Shown one piece after another: positions 15,792 through 24,139 of a stretch of DNA of 25,616 bases. A model generated the notes under the pieces. It worked only from the letters and a program-made list of their open reading frames with translations. It made no database searches and was not told the DNA's origin. Numbering within the stretch: position 1 is the stretch's first letter; every line of letters begins with the position of its first letter. The stretch lies in NCBI RefSeq assembly GCF_051659545.1, contig NZ_JBOFOR010000143.1:1-25616 (forward strand). Reading direction: 5' to 3'. The DNA is from JBOFOR01 sp051659545. Lineage in GTDB: Bacteria; Bacillota; Clostridia; Peptostreptococcales; Peptostreptococcaceae. Made by a program: the position numbers and the translations under genes.

Positions 15792-15818
15792 ATCTCGTCA
15801 TATATTAATAATTTTAAA

Positions 15819-16715
15819 TTACTTTTTTATTATATTTTCTATAACTCTTACACATTCACTTTCAATATCCTCAATACTTTCATGTATATAAATCCCATTT
15901 CCACAGGCAAATATATTTTCTCTACTAGTCATAAAGCTCTTATCAACTACAGGTCCTGTTGTAACTGAGTTTAAATTTATACCACTTCTCATTGCTACTA
16001 ATCCATCACTAAGCATTGGTCTTGCGAAAATAATAGTATCGCAGTTTACTTTAAGTTGTTCACTACCTTTGTTTAATACAACTTCTTCTACTCTTCCTTC
16101 ACCTTTAATAGAGGTAATTTCATATCCATCATATATAGTATCACTTACTCCAAAGGTTTCTTTATTTTCTCCAAAAGTAACTATACCAACTATATTTACA
16201 TTGTGATTTTTTAAATCATTTTCTAACATGTATAAAGTTTCATTTCCATAGACTAAAATATTTTTACCAGGAATCATATTGTCCATATTAAATATCTTCT
16301 TTGCCATTCCAACTGTGTATATTCCTGAACATCTATCTCCTACCATACCTACAGCTTTTCTACTACCTTCTTTTGCTCCATTACATAAAATTATTTTTTT
16401 GCCTTTAATCTTTTCTATTCCTTTTGTACTTGTTATAACTACTTCGTTATTATCTTCTATTTTTAGTGCCATTGTTCCTAGTAAAGTATCTATATTAGAA
16501 TATTTATCAAATTCTTTGAATAAATTTTCTTTGAATTCTTTTCCAGTTATTTTATTATTTTTACTTATATTGTAATCTCCTGCTGACAATGCTCCACCTA
16601 ATATAGGATCTTTTTCTATTAATAATATATTTTCTATTCCTTTTTTACTGCCCTCTATAGCACATAATATTCCTGATGCCCCTGCACCAATTATAATTAA
16701 ATCATATTCTCTCAT
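15819..16715 (-). CDS. Short FAD-dependent oxidoreductase, partner of the GlpA-like protein
   Basis: A 298-residue flavoprotein. The N-terminal FAD-binding beta-alpha-beta has LIIIGAGASGILCAIEG, and the C-terminal FAD contact is ENIFACGNGIYIHE. It resembles the second subunit found next to GlpA-like dehydrogenases in Clostridia, which I recall as about 400 residues. This copy is much shorter. The place of the second nucleotide-binding Gly-rich motif reads ILVYGNETLYMLEN, without GxGxxG, and the usual Cys-containing stretch after LGG is replaced by ALSAGDYNIS. It may therefore bind FAD but not NAD(P)H in the usual way. It starts 2 bases after the GlpA-like gene with a GGAG site. A third small DUF1667-type gene often seen in such operons is not here. 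Confidence 0.75.
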   Translation of the reverse strand: MREYDLIIIGAGASGILCAIEGSKKGIENILLIEKDPILGGALSAGDYNISKNNKITGKEFKENLFKEFDKYSNIDTLLGTMALKIEDNNEVVITSTKGIEKIKGKKIILCNGAKEGSRKAVGMVGDRCSGIYTVGMAKKIFNMDNMIPGKNILVYGNETLYMLENDLKNHNVNIVGIVTFGENKETFGVSDTIYDGYEITSIKGEGRVEEVVLNKGSEQLKVNCDTIIFARPMLSDGLVAMRSGINLNSVTTGPVVDKSFMTSRENIFACGNGIYIHESIEDIESECVRVIENIIKK

Positions 16716-16717
16716 AA

Positions 16718-18139
16718 TTAATTCTCCTTATATCCAAATGCTTGAGATAAGTCATCATTTTTATCAATTTGGCTTATGTCTAATTTTAATTCTCTACTTA
16801 ATATATTTCCAATAGTTATCATACATCCTATACCTTGACATCCACCCATCATTGCACGAGTTCTTCTTTTTACTCCATCTGTAGTTTTTGCTCCTAATGG
16901 TCTATTTATTGCTTCTATTACTTCACCTTCAGTTACTAATTCACATTTGCAAACCATTTTACCATAAGAAGGATTTTTAGCTATTAAAGCATTTTTTTCT
17001 TCTAAACTTAATTCATTAAATCTTGTTATTCCTTTTCTTTTTGAAATAAATTCTTGTTTTTTCTCTAAATCAATCTTATTTTTTAATAACTGAGCTATAA
17101 ATCCTCCTATCGCTGGTGCTGCAGTTAAACCTGGGGAATCTATACCTATTACATTTATAAAGTTTTTAGCATCTTTAGCTTCTTCTATTATAAAATCTTC
17201 ACCTTCTATTTTAGGTCTTAACCCACTAAAGGTACTTAATACTCTATTTAATGGTAATTCAGCGATTGTCTTTTGACCTTTTTCTATTATTTCGTCTATT
17301 CCTTTTCTCGAAGTTCTTATGCTATCATTTGCCTTTGCATTTGGTCCTAGTAATAAGTTTCCTTCAACAGTAGGTGTTATTAATACACCTTTACCTAATT
17401 TAGATGGCACTTGGAATAATGTTTTTTCACACATTGTTCCTGCTATTTTATCAAATAAACAATACTCTCCTTTTACTGGAGTAATTTCGTATTTATGTTC
17501 GCTTACTAAATTGTTTAATTTAGCACCATTTAATCCGGATGCATTTATAATCATTTTAGTATTGACTACTTGTCCATCATTTAATGTTATATTATAGCTT
17601 TCATTTTCCTTTGTTATATTTAATACTTCTTTTCCAAGATTAAATTCTACTCCATTTTGTGCTGCATTTTCAGCAAAGGCTATAGTCATTTCATAAGGAC
17701 TAACTATACCAGAAGTTTTAGCATGTAATGCTTTTATTACGTTTTTATTTATACTTGGTTCAAGTTTAAGAATTTCTTCTTTTTCTATTAATTCAAGTTC
17801 TGTTACACCTAATTTTTCTCCATTTGATTTTAAGTAATTTAATCTATCAATATCCTCTTCTGAAAAAGCTAATATTAATGCACCATTTCTTTTAAATTTA
17901 AAATCTAATTCTTCTGAAAGGCTTTCCATCATTTGATTACCTTCTAAATTTAATTTTGTTTTTAAGGTATTCTCTTTTTCATTATATCCTGCATGAATTA
18001 TTCCACTATTTCCTTTTGAAATTCCTTCTGCAACATCTTTATTCTTATCTATTACTATTATATTTAACTTATATTTTGATAATTCTCTAGCTATTGAACA
18101 TCCTACAACTCCTGCTCCTATAATGGCTATATCTCTCAT
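16718..18139 (-). CDS. GlpA/LhgO-like FAD dehydrogenase with C-terminal Bfd-like Fe-S domain
   Basis: A 473-residue flavoprotein. The FAD-binding start is IAIIGAGVVGCSIARELSKY (4-23), followed by a DAO-type dehydrogenase fold with GNSGIIHAGY (44-52) and INVIGIDSPGLTAAPAIG (about 328-345). The tail (about 393-445) is a Bfd-like domain whose Cys397, Cys399, Cys434 and Cys439 (CKC and CQGIGC) would ligate a [2Fe-2S] cluster. This family oxidises glycerol-3-phosphate or 2-hydroxyacids and passes electrons on through the partner flavoprotein. Which substrate is used here cannot be told, since no glpK or glpF lies in the window. AAGGAGA precedes the ATG. It is first in a two-gene operon. Confidence 0.82.
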   Translation of the reverse strand: MRDIAIIGAGVVGCSIARELSKYKLNIIVIDKNKDVAEGISKGNSGIIHAGYNEKENTLKTKLNLEGNQMMESLSEELDFKFKRNGALILAFSEEDIDRLNYLKSNGEKLGVTELELIEKEEILKLEPSINKNVIKALHAKTSGIVSPYEMTIAFAENAAQNGVEFNLGKEVLNITKENESYNITLNDGQVVNTKMIINASGLNGAKLNNLVSEHKYEITPVKGEYCLFDKIAGTMCEKTLFQVPSKLGKGVLITPTVEGNLLLGPNAKANDSIRTSRKGIDEIIEKGQKTIAELPLNRVLSTFSGLRPKIEGEDFIIEEAKDAKNFINVIGIDSPGLTAAPAIGGFIAQLLKNKIDLEKKQEFISKRKGITRFNELSLEEKNALIAKNPSYGKMVCKCELVTEGEVIEAINRPLGAKTTDGVKRRTRAMMGGCQGIGCMITIGNILSRELKLDISQIDKNDDLSQAFGYKEN

Positions 18140-18254
18140 AAGTAAGTCTCCTTTATTTTTGCTTAATTATTTATTTCCTTTTAGTTTTTACAGATTGTTA
18201 ACTTTATATATTATTATATATCTTTTTTATATATAAGTAAAATTCATAATTTCT

Positions 18255-18386
18255 ATGATAATCATAAGTAAATATTATATTAAATGTAGTAATTGCGAGC
18301 ATATACTTGGACTTGGAGAACTGGGTTACTTTAGCAATAGATACTCCAGGCATTGTGGAACACTGATATCCTGGATAGATAGTTAA
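18255..18386 (+). CDS. Possible 43-residue CxxC protein
   Basis: ATG at 18255-18257 opens a 43-codon frame to TAA at 18384-18386, with text KCSNCEHILGLGELGYF and later YSRHCGTLISW. The first CxxC and a later HCG resemble a zinc ribbon in which one Cys of the second pair reads as Ser. The frame is immediately followed by a strong terminator with a plus-strand T tail. Base composition here is less AT-rich than the flanks. Against it, no Shine-Dalgarno sequence is visible. It may be a degraded gene or a small RNA rather than a live protein. Confidence 0.35.
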   Translation: MIIISKYYIKCSNCEHILGLGELGYFSNRYSRHCGTLISWIDS

Positions 18387-18397
18387 TCAATTAAAAG

Positions 18398-18426
18398 TAG
18401 TGTGATTTTTTTATAAAATCACACTA
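18398..18426. terminator. Bidirectional terminator
   Basis: TAGTGTGATTTT (18398-18409) pairs perfectly with AAAATCACACTA (18415-18426). T-rich sequence follows on the plus strand (TTTTTAT) and, more weakly, on the minus strand. It lies between the small CxxC ORF and the end of the DUF1540 gene. Confidence 0.8.
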
Positions 18427-18458
18427 TTTTTATACTGCTTAACATTCTACATATATTA

Positions 18459-18773
18459 TTATTTTGCCTTAAAAGTATCACAATGAGTTTCTATATAAAG
18501 ATTTACATTACTTCCCGATACCACTATATTCTCTGATTTGCACATTTTATTATTATTGTATCTACAATTCGTTACATCACAAACTAAGCAATCACAACTT
18601 CCACTAGAACTAGTATTATTTGTAAGAGTGGAATAATTTCTTTCATCTAAAAAAGTTGCACAACAGGTAGAGCAAGAATCTTTTGCCCCGCTACCTTCCA
18701 TGTTAACTCTATTTGAGTAACAAGTTCCACTTTTATTGTGAGAACAGTTTTCTACATCACAACCTATTTTCAT
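18459..18773 (-). CDS. DUF1540 protein with two Cys-rich repeats
   Basis: A 104-residue protein built from two copies of the DUF1540 module: residues 4-43 (CDVENCSHNKSGTCYSNRV to CSTCCATF) and about 65-102 (CDVTNCRYNNNKMCKSENI to THCDTF). A Ser/Asn-rich linker joins them. The regularly placed Cys residues suggest metal binding. The biochemical function of the family is unknown, and it is widespread in anaerobic Firmicutes. AGGAGGA precedes the ATG. It lies 83 bases downstream of rubrerythrin on the same strand, so co-transcription is possible. Confidence 0.85.
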   Translation of the reverse strand: MKIGCDVENCSHNKSGTCYSNRVNMEGSGAKDSCSTCCATFLDERNYSTLTNNTSSSGSCDCLVCDVTNCRYNNNKMCKSENIVVSGSNVNLYIETHCDTFKAK

Positions 18774-18856
18774 TTTCTAAATCCTCCTATTAATATTTTT
18801 GTTATTTAACAATATCCAGTGATAATTTCTATCATAGAGTGTGTTTCATTCTAATA

Positions 18857-19450
18857 TTAGCTTTCAAAAGGTGACTTAGAGTATAATATAAAATAGCCTT
18901 GTGGGTGTTGGCATACTGGACAAGCATTAGGTGCATCTGTTCCTGTATGAATATGCCCACAATTTAAACAAATCCACTGTTCTTCTTTATCACTTTTAAA
19001 TAAAGTTCCACTTTCAACTTTTTGAGCAAAATCTCCAAATCTATCTCCATGTGTTTTTTCTATTTGAGCTATTTGCTCAAAACTAGCTGCTACAGGCAAA
19101 AAACCTTCTTCTCTAGCTATATTAGCAAAATCTTTGTATACATGTTCCCATTCTTGATACTCATCATGTTGAGCAGCTCTTAGGGTTTGTACTATGTTGT
19201 CAAAGATTTCTACAGGATATGTACCATCTATTTGTACCGTATCACCTGAAAGTTCTTTAAGATGATTATAAAATACTTTTGCATGAGCTTTTTCTTGGTC
19301 AGCTGTATATGTAAATGCTTGTTCTATTAATGCTAGCTTTTGTTTTTTAGCTAGTGATGCTGCAAATGTATATCTATTTCTCGCTTGACTTTCTCCAGCA
19401 AAAGCTCTCATTAAATTTACTTTAGTTCTACTATCTTTTAAAGAGTTCAT
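18857..19450 (-). CDS. rbr: Rubrerythrin
   Basis: A 197-residue cytoplasmic peroxide-scavenging di-iron protein. The four-helix ferritin-like domain (about 1-145) carries the ligand residues Glu20, Glu53-x2-His56, Glu98 (region HDEYQEWE), and Glu125/Glu131 with His134. The C-terminal rubredoxin domain has Cys161, Cys164, Cys177 and Cys180 (CLNC and CPVC) for one iron. It reduces hydrogen peroxide to water using electrons from rubredoxin and NADH. Order of domains and length are standard, with no sign of the reversed type. ATAGGAGG precedes the ATG. Confidence 0.96.
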   Translation of the reverse strand: MNSLKDSRTKVNLMRAFAGESQARNRYTFAASLAKKQKLALIEQAFTYTADQEKAHAKVFYNHLKELSGDTVQIDGTYPVEIFDNIVQTLRAAQHDEYQEWEHVYKDFANIAREEGFLPVAASFEQIAQIEKTHGDRFGDFAQKVESGTLFKSDKEEQWICLNCGHIHTGTDAPNACPVCQHPQGYFILYSKSPFES

Positions 19451-19570
19451 TTTTACCTCCTATGATTTCAATCTTAATGCTTATTATTTGCTAAAAATGC
19501 CAATTTAATTCAGTGTAGTAATAGTATTCTGCTAAATCATAAAGTTATTTTTTATATATTGTTTTGGTGT

Positions 19571-19585
19571 TACAATTAATTATAA
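19571..19585. promoter_or_regulatory. Weak PerR-like half site upstream of rubrerythrin
   Basis: TACAATTAATTATAA has a perfect right half (ATTATAA) of the PerR box TTATAATNATTATAA but a poor left half. Rubrerythrin genes are often PerR-controlled in Clostridia, but in such AT-rich DNA this match may be chance. Confidence 0.2.
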
Positions 19586-19614
19586 TAAATTTCAATATAG
19601 AATAAATTACTTTC

Positions 19615-19643
19615 TTCAATTACATCTCTCTTTTATGTATAAT
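19615..19643 (+). promoter_or_regulatory. Candidate promoter of the AraC-family regulator
   Basis: TTCAAT (19615-19620) and a perfect TATAAT (19638-19643) have a 17-base spacer, 47 bases before the regulator ATG. Confidence 0.5.
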
Positions 19644-19690
19644 AGAAACAGAAGATTTATTTAACTATATTATGGAAGGAATTTAAAAAT

Positions 19691-20908
19691 ATGCCATCTA
19701 GTACATATACAGAAAACTTATATAGTAATATAAATGAATTTGTTAAAATAAATTTAACACTTATTTCATCTACAACTAAAAATATTTCGAGATTTACTAA
19801 CACTACTTTGTCTCCTTTTATTGATGAGTTAGAGAAAAATATTTTAAATCATTTTATAAATACTTTTTCTTCTAACCCGACTAATACTATTTTATTTTAT
19901 CAATCAGATGTAAATTTGAAATATATGGGATTTTCTCTTTATAAAGATAATTCCCTTGATGGATGTATAGTTGTTGGACCATACCTTACAGCTTCTGTTT
20001 CAACTTTTGAGATTCAGGATATTGCTATTAAAAATAAACTATCTTCTTCTATATTTAATTCCATACATGATTTTTATAAAAGTCTACCTTTGTTAAATAC
20101 TAAGAAGGAAAACTTCTTAAGTAATTCAATTTTTTACATGATAAACAATAACCCTTACGATATTAATAAAATAAACATAAACAGTCTAAATACTGATTAT
20201 TCATGTATTGAAGATTATTCAATGAAAGATTGCGAGTTTGCAGTTGAGAATATAAGAAGTACTTATAATTTAGAATCTCAATTACTACATTATGTAGCCT
20301 TAGGTGATGAACTTAGAGCACTATCTCTTTTAAGCAAAAACTTTATTGCAGTTGATATTGAAAGAGTTCCAAATGCACCTTTGAGAAATTCTAAAAATTT
20401 ATATATAACTCTTAATACTTTACTTAGAAAAGCAGTTCAAAGTAATAATATAGATTATTACATAATTCACTTAACTTCAGAGCAGGTTGCAATTAAAATT
20501 GAAAACTGCAAAAACTTAAAAGAATTAGACTCTTTACTTATTTATATGGTTAAATCTTATTGTAAATTAGTTAATGATTATTCTAATAATAAATATACAA
20601 CGGTTGTATCTAGTGCTGTAAATTACATAAAATTAAACTTTAAAAACGACCTTACTTTAGAAGATATCGCTCAATCACTTTATATTCATCCTAACTATTT
20701 ATCTTCTAGGTTTAAAAGCGAAACCTCTCTAAGTATTACAGATTTTATAAATGATTTAAGAATAAAAGAATCTATGATTTTACTTAAAACAACTAATAAC
20801 TTAATTGCAGATATAGCATATAGTGTTGGTTATAATGATAGTAAGTATTTTTCTAAAACCTTTAAGAAATTAGTAGGTACTACTCCCTCCCAATATAGGA
20901 ATATGTAA
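19691..20908 (+). CDS. AraC-family transcriptional regulator
   Basis: A 405-residue regulator. The N-terminal two thirds (about 1-290) have no family I can name, but the stretch LKYMGFSLYKDNSLDGCIVVGPYL (about 75-98) is like the ligand-sensing part of YSIRK-type AraC regulators. The C-terminal AraC domain (about 300-405) has both helix-turn-helix units: TLEDIAQSLYIHPNYLSSRF and IADIAYSVGYNDSKYFSKTF. AAGGA lies 10 bases before the ATG. It converges on the GH2 gene and shares its terminator, so regulation of that gene is plausible. The dyads upstream of GH2 are the first place to look for its binding sites. Confidence 0.88.
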   Translation: MPSSTYTENLYSNINEFVKINLTLISSTTKNISRFTNTTLSPFIDELEKNILNHFINTFSSNPTNTILFYQSDVNLKYMGFSLYKDNSLDGCIVVGPYLTASVSTFEIQDIAIKNKLSSSIFNSIHDFYKSLPLLNTKKENFLSNSIFYMINNNPYDINKININSLNTDYSCIEDYSMKDCEFAVENIRSTYNLESQLLHYVALGDELRALSLLSKNFIAVDIERVPNAPLRNSKNLYITLNTLLRKAVQSNNIDYYIIHLTSEQVAIKIENCKNLKELDSLLIYMVKSYCKLVNDYSNNKYTTVVSSAVNYIKLNFKNDLTLEDIAQSLYIHPNYLSSRFKSETSLSITDFINDLRIKESMILLKTTNNLIADIAYSVGYNDSKYFSKTFKKLVGTTPSQYRNM

Positions 20909-20974
20909 AATCCACTTAAATATAGCAACTTATCCATAGTTTTGAGGTAATATAATCCCCTTGAACTTAAAAAA

Positions 20975-21007
20975 GCCTCAGTTATGATTAATAATCATAA
21001 TTGAGGC
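20975..21007. terminator. Bidirectional terminator between AraC regulator and GH2 gene
   Basis: GCCTCAGTTATGATTA (20975-20990) pairs with TAATCATAATTGAGGC (20992-21007) with one G/T position. A-rich sequence precedes the stem on the plus strand, giving a T run on the minus strand, and CTTCTATTT follows on the plus strand. It suits both converging genes. Confidence 0.85.
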
Positions 21008-21021
21008 CTTCTATTTAAAAA

Positions 21022-23325
21022 TTATTTTTTAATTTTTATTAACTCTTTATTTAATACATAGATAAGCTTATCATTTATTTGTCCATCTGATAATTGAGCT
21101 AACTCATTTATAGACATTCCTTCTAACATACCCATCATTGGATTATCTAACATAGCTTTGAAGTATTCTTCTATTATAACTTTAGTTTGTTCATTTGCTA
21201 ATAAGTCTTTTATTTTACATTTTGTAGAATAAACATCATCACCTATTTCTAATTCTTCTACAACTACACCGTCTAACTTATTACTATCATCTTCAAACCA
21301 GTTTGTAACTATTCCACCTTTTTCTTCTGGACAGTTATATACTTCATTTCTTTCATCTACTTTGTTAAACATTGCTATATCAGTCAATACTACATCTGAT
21401 GATTTAGCTATTACTTTTATATCATTTTGTCCAGCTTCTAATGCTACATTTTCAAAGTTAAATACTGTTTTACCAGTTAAAGTAGCTATTTCTTTATTAT
21501 TTACATATAAAGTAACTTCCTCTAAGTTAGAATATACTTTTATGTTTATAGCTTCTAATTCTCTGTCTATATATCTCTTGCTTCCTATATGAACAAACTT
21601 TTCATTTGACCATAATGCTTTATATAAATAGAATGCATCCTTTTTAACTTTTCTATCAAATGTTACTAACCCTTTGTTATTTCTACCTTTTACTCCACCT
21701 TCATCTCTAAAGTCAGAACCAAAGTCAAAGAAGTTCCATACATAAGTTCCCCATACAAATGGTCTTTCATTGAATATATTCATTACTTTTTCGTGGTATA
21801 ATGCATGATATTCTTCTGTGTAGTCTTTTACTTCTGGAGTATCAGTGTGGTATTTTAATATTCCTTCTGCTCCATATTCTGATATACCTACACAAGTATT
21901 AGGATTTAATTTGTGGAATTCATCTAACCATGGTGCAAATTCTTCAGCTTCTCCTTGATACCATCCATAGTATTTGTTGTAAGCCATTATATCTGTATAA
22001 GTATGGAATTCATCATCATTTGGAACCATCATAACTTGAGCTTGAGTAGTTAAACGAGTGTTATCTTCTGCTTTAGCTAACTCATGTAACTCTTGAACTA
22101 AAGTTCTTAATTCATCAGTCATTCCACCTATTTGTATTTCATTTTGAACTCCCCACATTACTATACTTGAATGGTTGAAGTTTTGACGTATTAATTCAAC
22201 TAATTGAGATTTTGCATTTAATCCGTGTAAGTCAGTCTTAGACATTATTGATATAAATGGTATTTCTGCCCATATAATCATACCTTCTCTATCGCATAAA
22301 TCATAGAAGAATTGATCATGTTGGTAATGAGCTAAACGTATAGAGTTTGCACCAACTTCTTTTATTAACTCCATGTCTCTTATATGATCTTCTTTAGTTA
22401 AAGCCCAACCTTTATCTTTCATGTCTTGATGTCTAGATACACCATTTAATCTTACATACTCTCCATTTAAGAAGAATCCATCTTTAGCATCAAAGCTATA
22501 GAATCTAAGTCCTGTTGGTATTTCTATTTCATCTATTACATCATTTTCTCTCATCATGTTTACTTTTACATTGTATAAGTATGGATTTTTAACTCCATTC
22601 CATAATATTGGATTTTCTATATTCATAGATAAAGTTACTTCTTTTACTTCTTTTGGTTGTAATACTAAGTCTTTAGCAGTATACTTTACTACATTTTCTT
22701 CTTTATCTAATACATCTATCCATAATCTTACAGCTTCTTCATTATCAGAATCATTTTTAATTAATGTTTTTACTGATATTTTTGCATTTTCTTTAGTTAT
22801 TTCATCTTGAGATACGAAGATTCCTTTTGAACCATTATCCATTAACTCAAAGTGTGTTGGCTCTACTACTACTAAGTTTACATCTCTATATATTCCACCA
22901 TAGAAAGTAAAGTCTGCCCATATTGGATATATATCATCTACTATAGTGTTGTCTGCCTTTACTGCTATTGTATTATTTTTTCCAAATTCTACTATGTCTG
23001 TTATATCAAATCTGAATATAGAATATCCACCTTTATGTTCTCCTAAGTGTTGTCCATTTAAATAAACATTTGTTACACTGTTTGAACCATTGAATTCTAA
23101 GAATATTTTTTTGTTTTCACAGTCTTTATTTACAAATAAATCTTTTCTGTACCAACAAGCTCCTTTGAAGAAGTCGTTACCTCCATCTATTCCATCTATA
23201 GCATTCCAAGTATGTGGTATTTGAACGTCTTCCCAGTTTGCTGTATCTATACCTGCTATGTAAGCATCTTTTATATCTTCTTTTATAAATTTCCAGTTTG
23301 AATTAATATTAACTATATTTCTCAT
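21022..23325 (-). CDS. GH2 beta-glycosidase (beta-galactosidase/beta-glucuronidase type)
   Basis: A 767-residue cytoplasmic enzyme, no signal peptide. The jelly-roll sugar-binding domain (about 1-155, with IPHTWNAIDG and VYLNGQHLGEHKGGYSIF) and an Ig-like domain (about 160-275) lead into the TIM barrel (about 276-590). GVSRHQD, Glu396 in WGVQNE as acid/base and Glu483 in GISEYGAEG as nucleophile mark the barrel. A further sandwich (about 600-675) and a C-terminal tail (about 700-767) rich in helix follow. It removes non-reducing-end beta-linked sugars, most likely galactose or glucuronic acid. The sequence alone does not separate these. AAGGGGAT precedes the ATG. It is monocistronic, with dyads and a cre-like site upstream. 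Confidence 0.88.
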   Translation of the reverse strand: MRNIVNINSNWKFIKEDIKDAYIAGIDTANWEDVQIPHTWNAIDGIDGGNDFFKGACWYRKDLFVNKDCENKKIFLEFNGSNSVTNVYLNGQHLGEHKGGYSIFRFDITDIVEFGKNNTIAVKADNTIVDDIYPIWADFTFYGGIYRDVNLVVVEPTHFELMDNGSKGIFVSQDEITKENAKISVKTLIKNDSDNEEAVRLWIDVLDKEENVVKYTAKDLVLQPKEVKEVTLSMNIENPILWNGVKNPYLYNVKVNMMRENDVIDEIEIPTGLRFYSFDAKDGFFLNGEYVRLNGVSRHQDMKDKGWALTKEDHIRDMELIKEVGANSIRLAHYQHDQFFYDLCDREGMIIWAEIPFISIMSKTDLHGLNAKSQLVELIRQNFNHSSIVMWGVQNEIQIGGMTDELRTLVQELHELAKAEDNTRLTTQAQVMMVPNDDEFHTYTDIMAYNKYYGWYQGEAEEFAPWLDEFHKLNPNTCVGISEYGAEGILKYHTDTPEVKDYTEEYHALYHEKVMNIFNERPFVWGTYVWNFFDFGSDFRDEGGVKGRNNKGLVTFDRKVKKDAFYLYKALWSNEKFVHIGSKRYIDRELEAINIKVYSNLEEVTLYVNNKEIATLTGKTVFNFENVALEAGQNDIKVIAKSSDVVLTDIAMFNKVDERNEVYNCPEEKGGIVTNWFEDDSNKLDGVVVEELEIGDDVYSTKCKIKDLLANEQTKVIIEEYFKAMLDNPMMGMLEGMSINELAQLSDGQINDKLIYVLNKELIKIKK

Positions 23326-23338
23326 TGTAATCCCCTTC

Positions 23339-23353
23339 TTGAAAATGTTTTCT
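23339..23353. promoter_or_regulatory. cre-like CcpA site before the GH2 gene
   Basis: TTGAAAATGTTTTCT matches 14 of 15 positions of WTGAAARCGYTWWCW (T for the central C). It lies just upstream of the ribosome binding site, where CcpA would block elongation. Confidence 0.5.
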
Positions 23354-23365
23354 TTGTTCTTTAGT

Positions 23366-23388
23366 ACTAGTATACTACTTGTACTAGT
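23366..23388. promoter_or_regulatory. Dyad ACTAGTA-N9-TACTAGT upstream of GH2
   Basis: Perfect inverted repeat at 23366-23372 and 23382-23388. Centre-to-centre distance is 16 bases, suited to a dimeric repressor or an AraC protein. Located between the probable promoter and the cre-like site of the GH2 gene. Confidence 0.5.
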
Positions 23389-23396
23389 TTTATAGG

Positions 23397-23413
23397 TGCA
23401 TTATTTTAATGCA
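23397..23413. promoter_or_regulatory. Dyad TGCATTA-N3-TAATGCA upstream of GH2
   Basis: TGCATTATTTTAATGCA is a perfect inverted repeat with a 3-base centre. On the minus strand it overlaps a possible -35 (TTGCAT), which would suit an operator. Confidence 0.45.
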
Positions 23414-23470
23414 AGGTGTATTTTTTTAATTTATTTATCATTTAATGTTATACAATTTGCTTATATGTAA

Positions 23471-23501
23471 AAAGGTGAAATAACAATGTTATCTCACCTT
23501 T
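23471..23501 (-). terminator. Terminator of the GNAT gene
   Basis: AAAGGTGAAATAAC (23471-23484) pairs with GTTATCTCACCTTT (23488-23501) with one mismatch. The minus strand continues into TTTTTACATAT, 24 bases after the stop. Confidence 0.75.
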
Positions 23502-23524
23502 AGGTATCTAAATATATATTTAAG

Positions 23525-23977
23525 TTAAATTACTAACTTCATAATTATCTCATCATCGTCAACATCGCCTGTCTCTTTAAATCCTATTTTTTTGTAAATA
23601 TGAATTGCGTTATAGTTTTCTATATTACAAGTTAGTATAATATCATTTGATTTTCCAAATGGTTTTGATTTTATATATTCTATACATAATTCTAGAGCTC
23701 TAGTTCCATATCCATTATTTTGATACTTTTCATCAATCATCATATGCCAAATATTATAGGTTTCATCATCATAATCATAAATAACCATAACATATCCTAC
23801 CATAATATTCTCTTTATAAATTGCAAAAGGTGTACATTGATTATTATATACATATGCTTGTGCCAAACTACGGATCGGATGTGATACAAACTTATCTTGT
23901 CCTTCTCCCAGCTTTAAATTAAAACACTCAATAAAATTACTTTCATCAATTTTCTTTAAAATTAATTCTTTATTCAT
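23525..23977 (-). CDS. GNAT-family N-acetyltransferase
   Basis: A 150-residue cytoplasmic acetyltransferase. Motif A reads NIWHMMIDEKYQNNGYGTRALEL (about 80-102), whose Q-x-x-G-x-G type loop binds acetyl-CoA, followed by ILTCNIENYNAIHIYKKIGF (about 118-137), the usual GNAT end. The short open N-terminus resembles spermine/spermidine or aminoglycoside-type members. The acceptor cannot be read from sequence. GGAGGAAG precedes the ATG. It stands alone between GH2 and the tnpB element, and a perfect palindrome lies about 66 bases upstream. Confidence 0.88.
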   Translation of the reverse strand: MNKELILKKIDESNFIECFNLKLGEGQDKFVSHPIRSLAQAYVYNNQCTPFAIYKENIMVGYVMVIYDYDDETYNIWHMMIDEKYQNNGYGTRALELCIEYIKSKPFGKSNDIILTCNIENYNAIHIYKKIGFKETGDVDDDEIIMKLVI

Positions 23978-24042
23978 AAACTTCCTCCATTGATTTATGT
24001 GGGATTATTTATTTTCTATCCCGTTCTACTAAAGCTATCTAA

Positions 24043-24060
24043 ATATACTCATGAGTATAT
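24043..24060. promoter_or_regulatory. 18-base perfect palindrome upstream of GNAT
   Basis: ATATACTCATGAGTATAT is self-complementary over 18 bases and lies 66 bases before the GNAT start. It could be an operator. It could also be chance in an AT-rich spacer. Confidence 0.35.
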
Positions 24061-24087
24061 AAATATATTCACCAATAACATTTAGCC

Positions 24088-24108
24088 CTAAGAATACCAC
24101 ATTCTTAG
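24088..24108. other. Perfect 8-bp hairpin beside the tnpB element
   Basis: CTAAGAAT (24088-24095) and ATTCTTAG (24101-24108) pair around ACCAC. It lies between the GNAT leader and the tnpB right end. It may be a terminator or a subterminal hairpin. Confidence 0.35.
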
Positions 24109-24139
24109 ATTTAATTCACCTTATAGAATATTTCTATTA

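Noticed and set aside
19571..19585. PerR box upstream of rubrerythrin as a firm call
   Set aside because: Only one half matches and the region is A/T-rich. Kept as a low-confidence feature and not reported as a finding.
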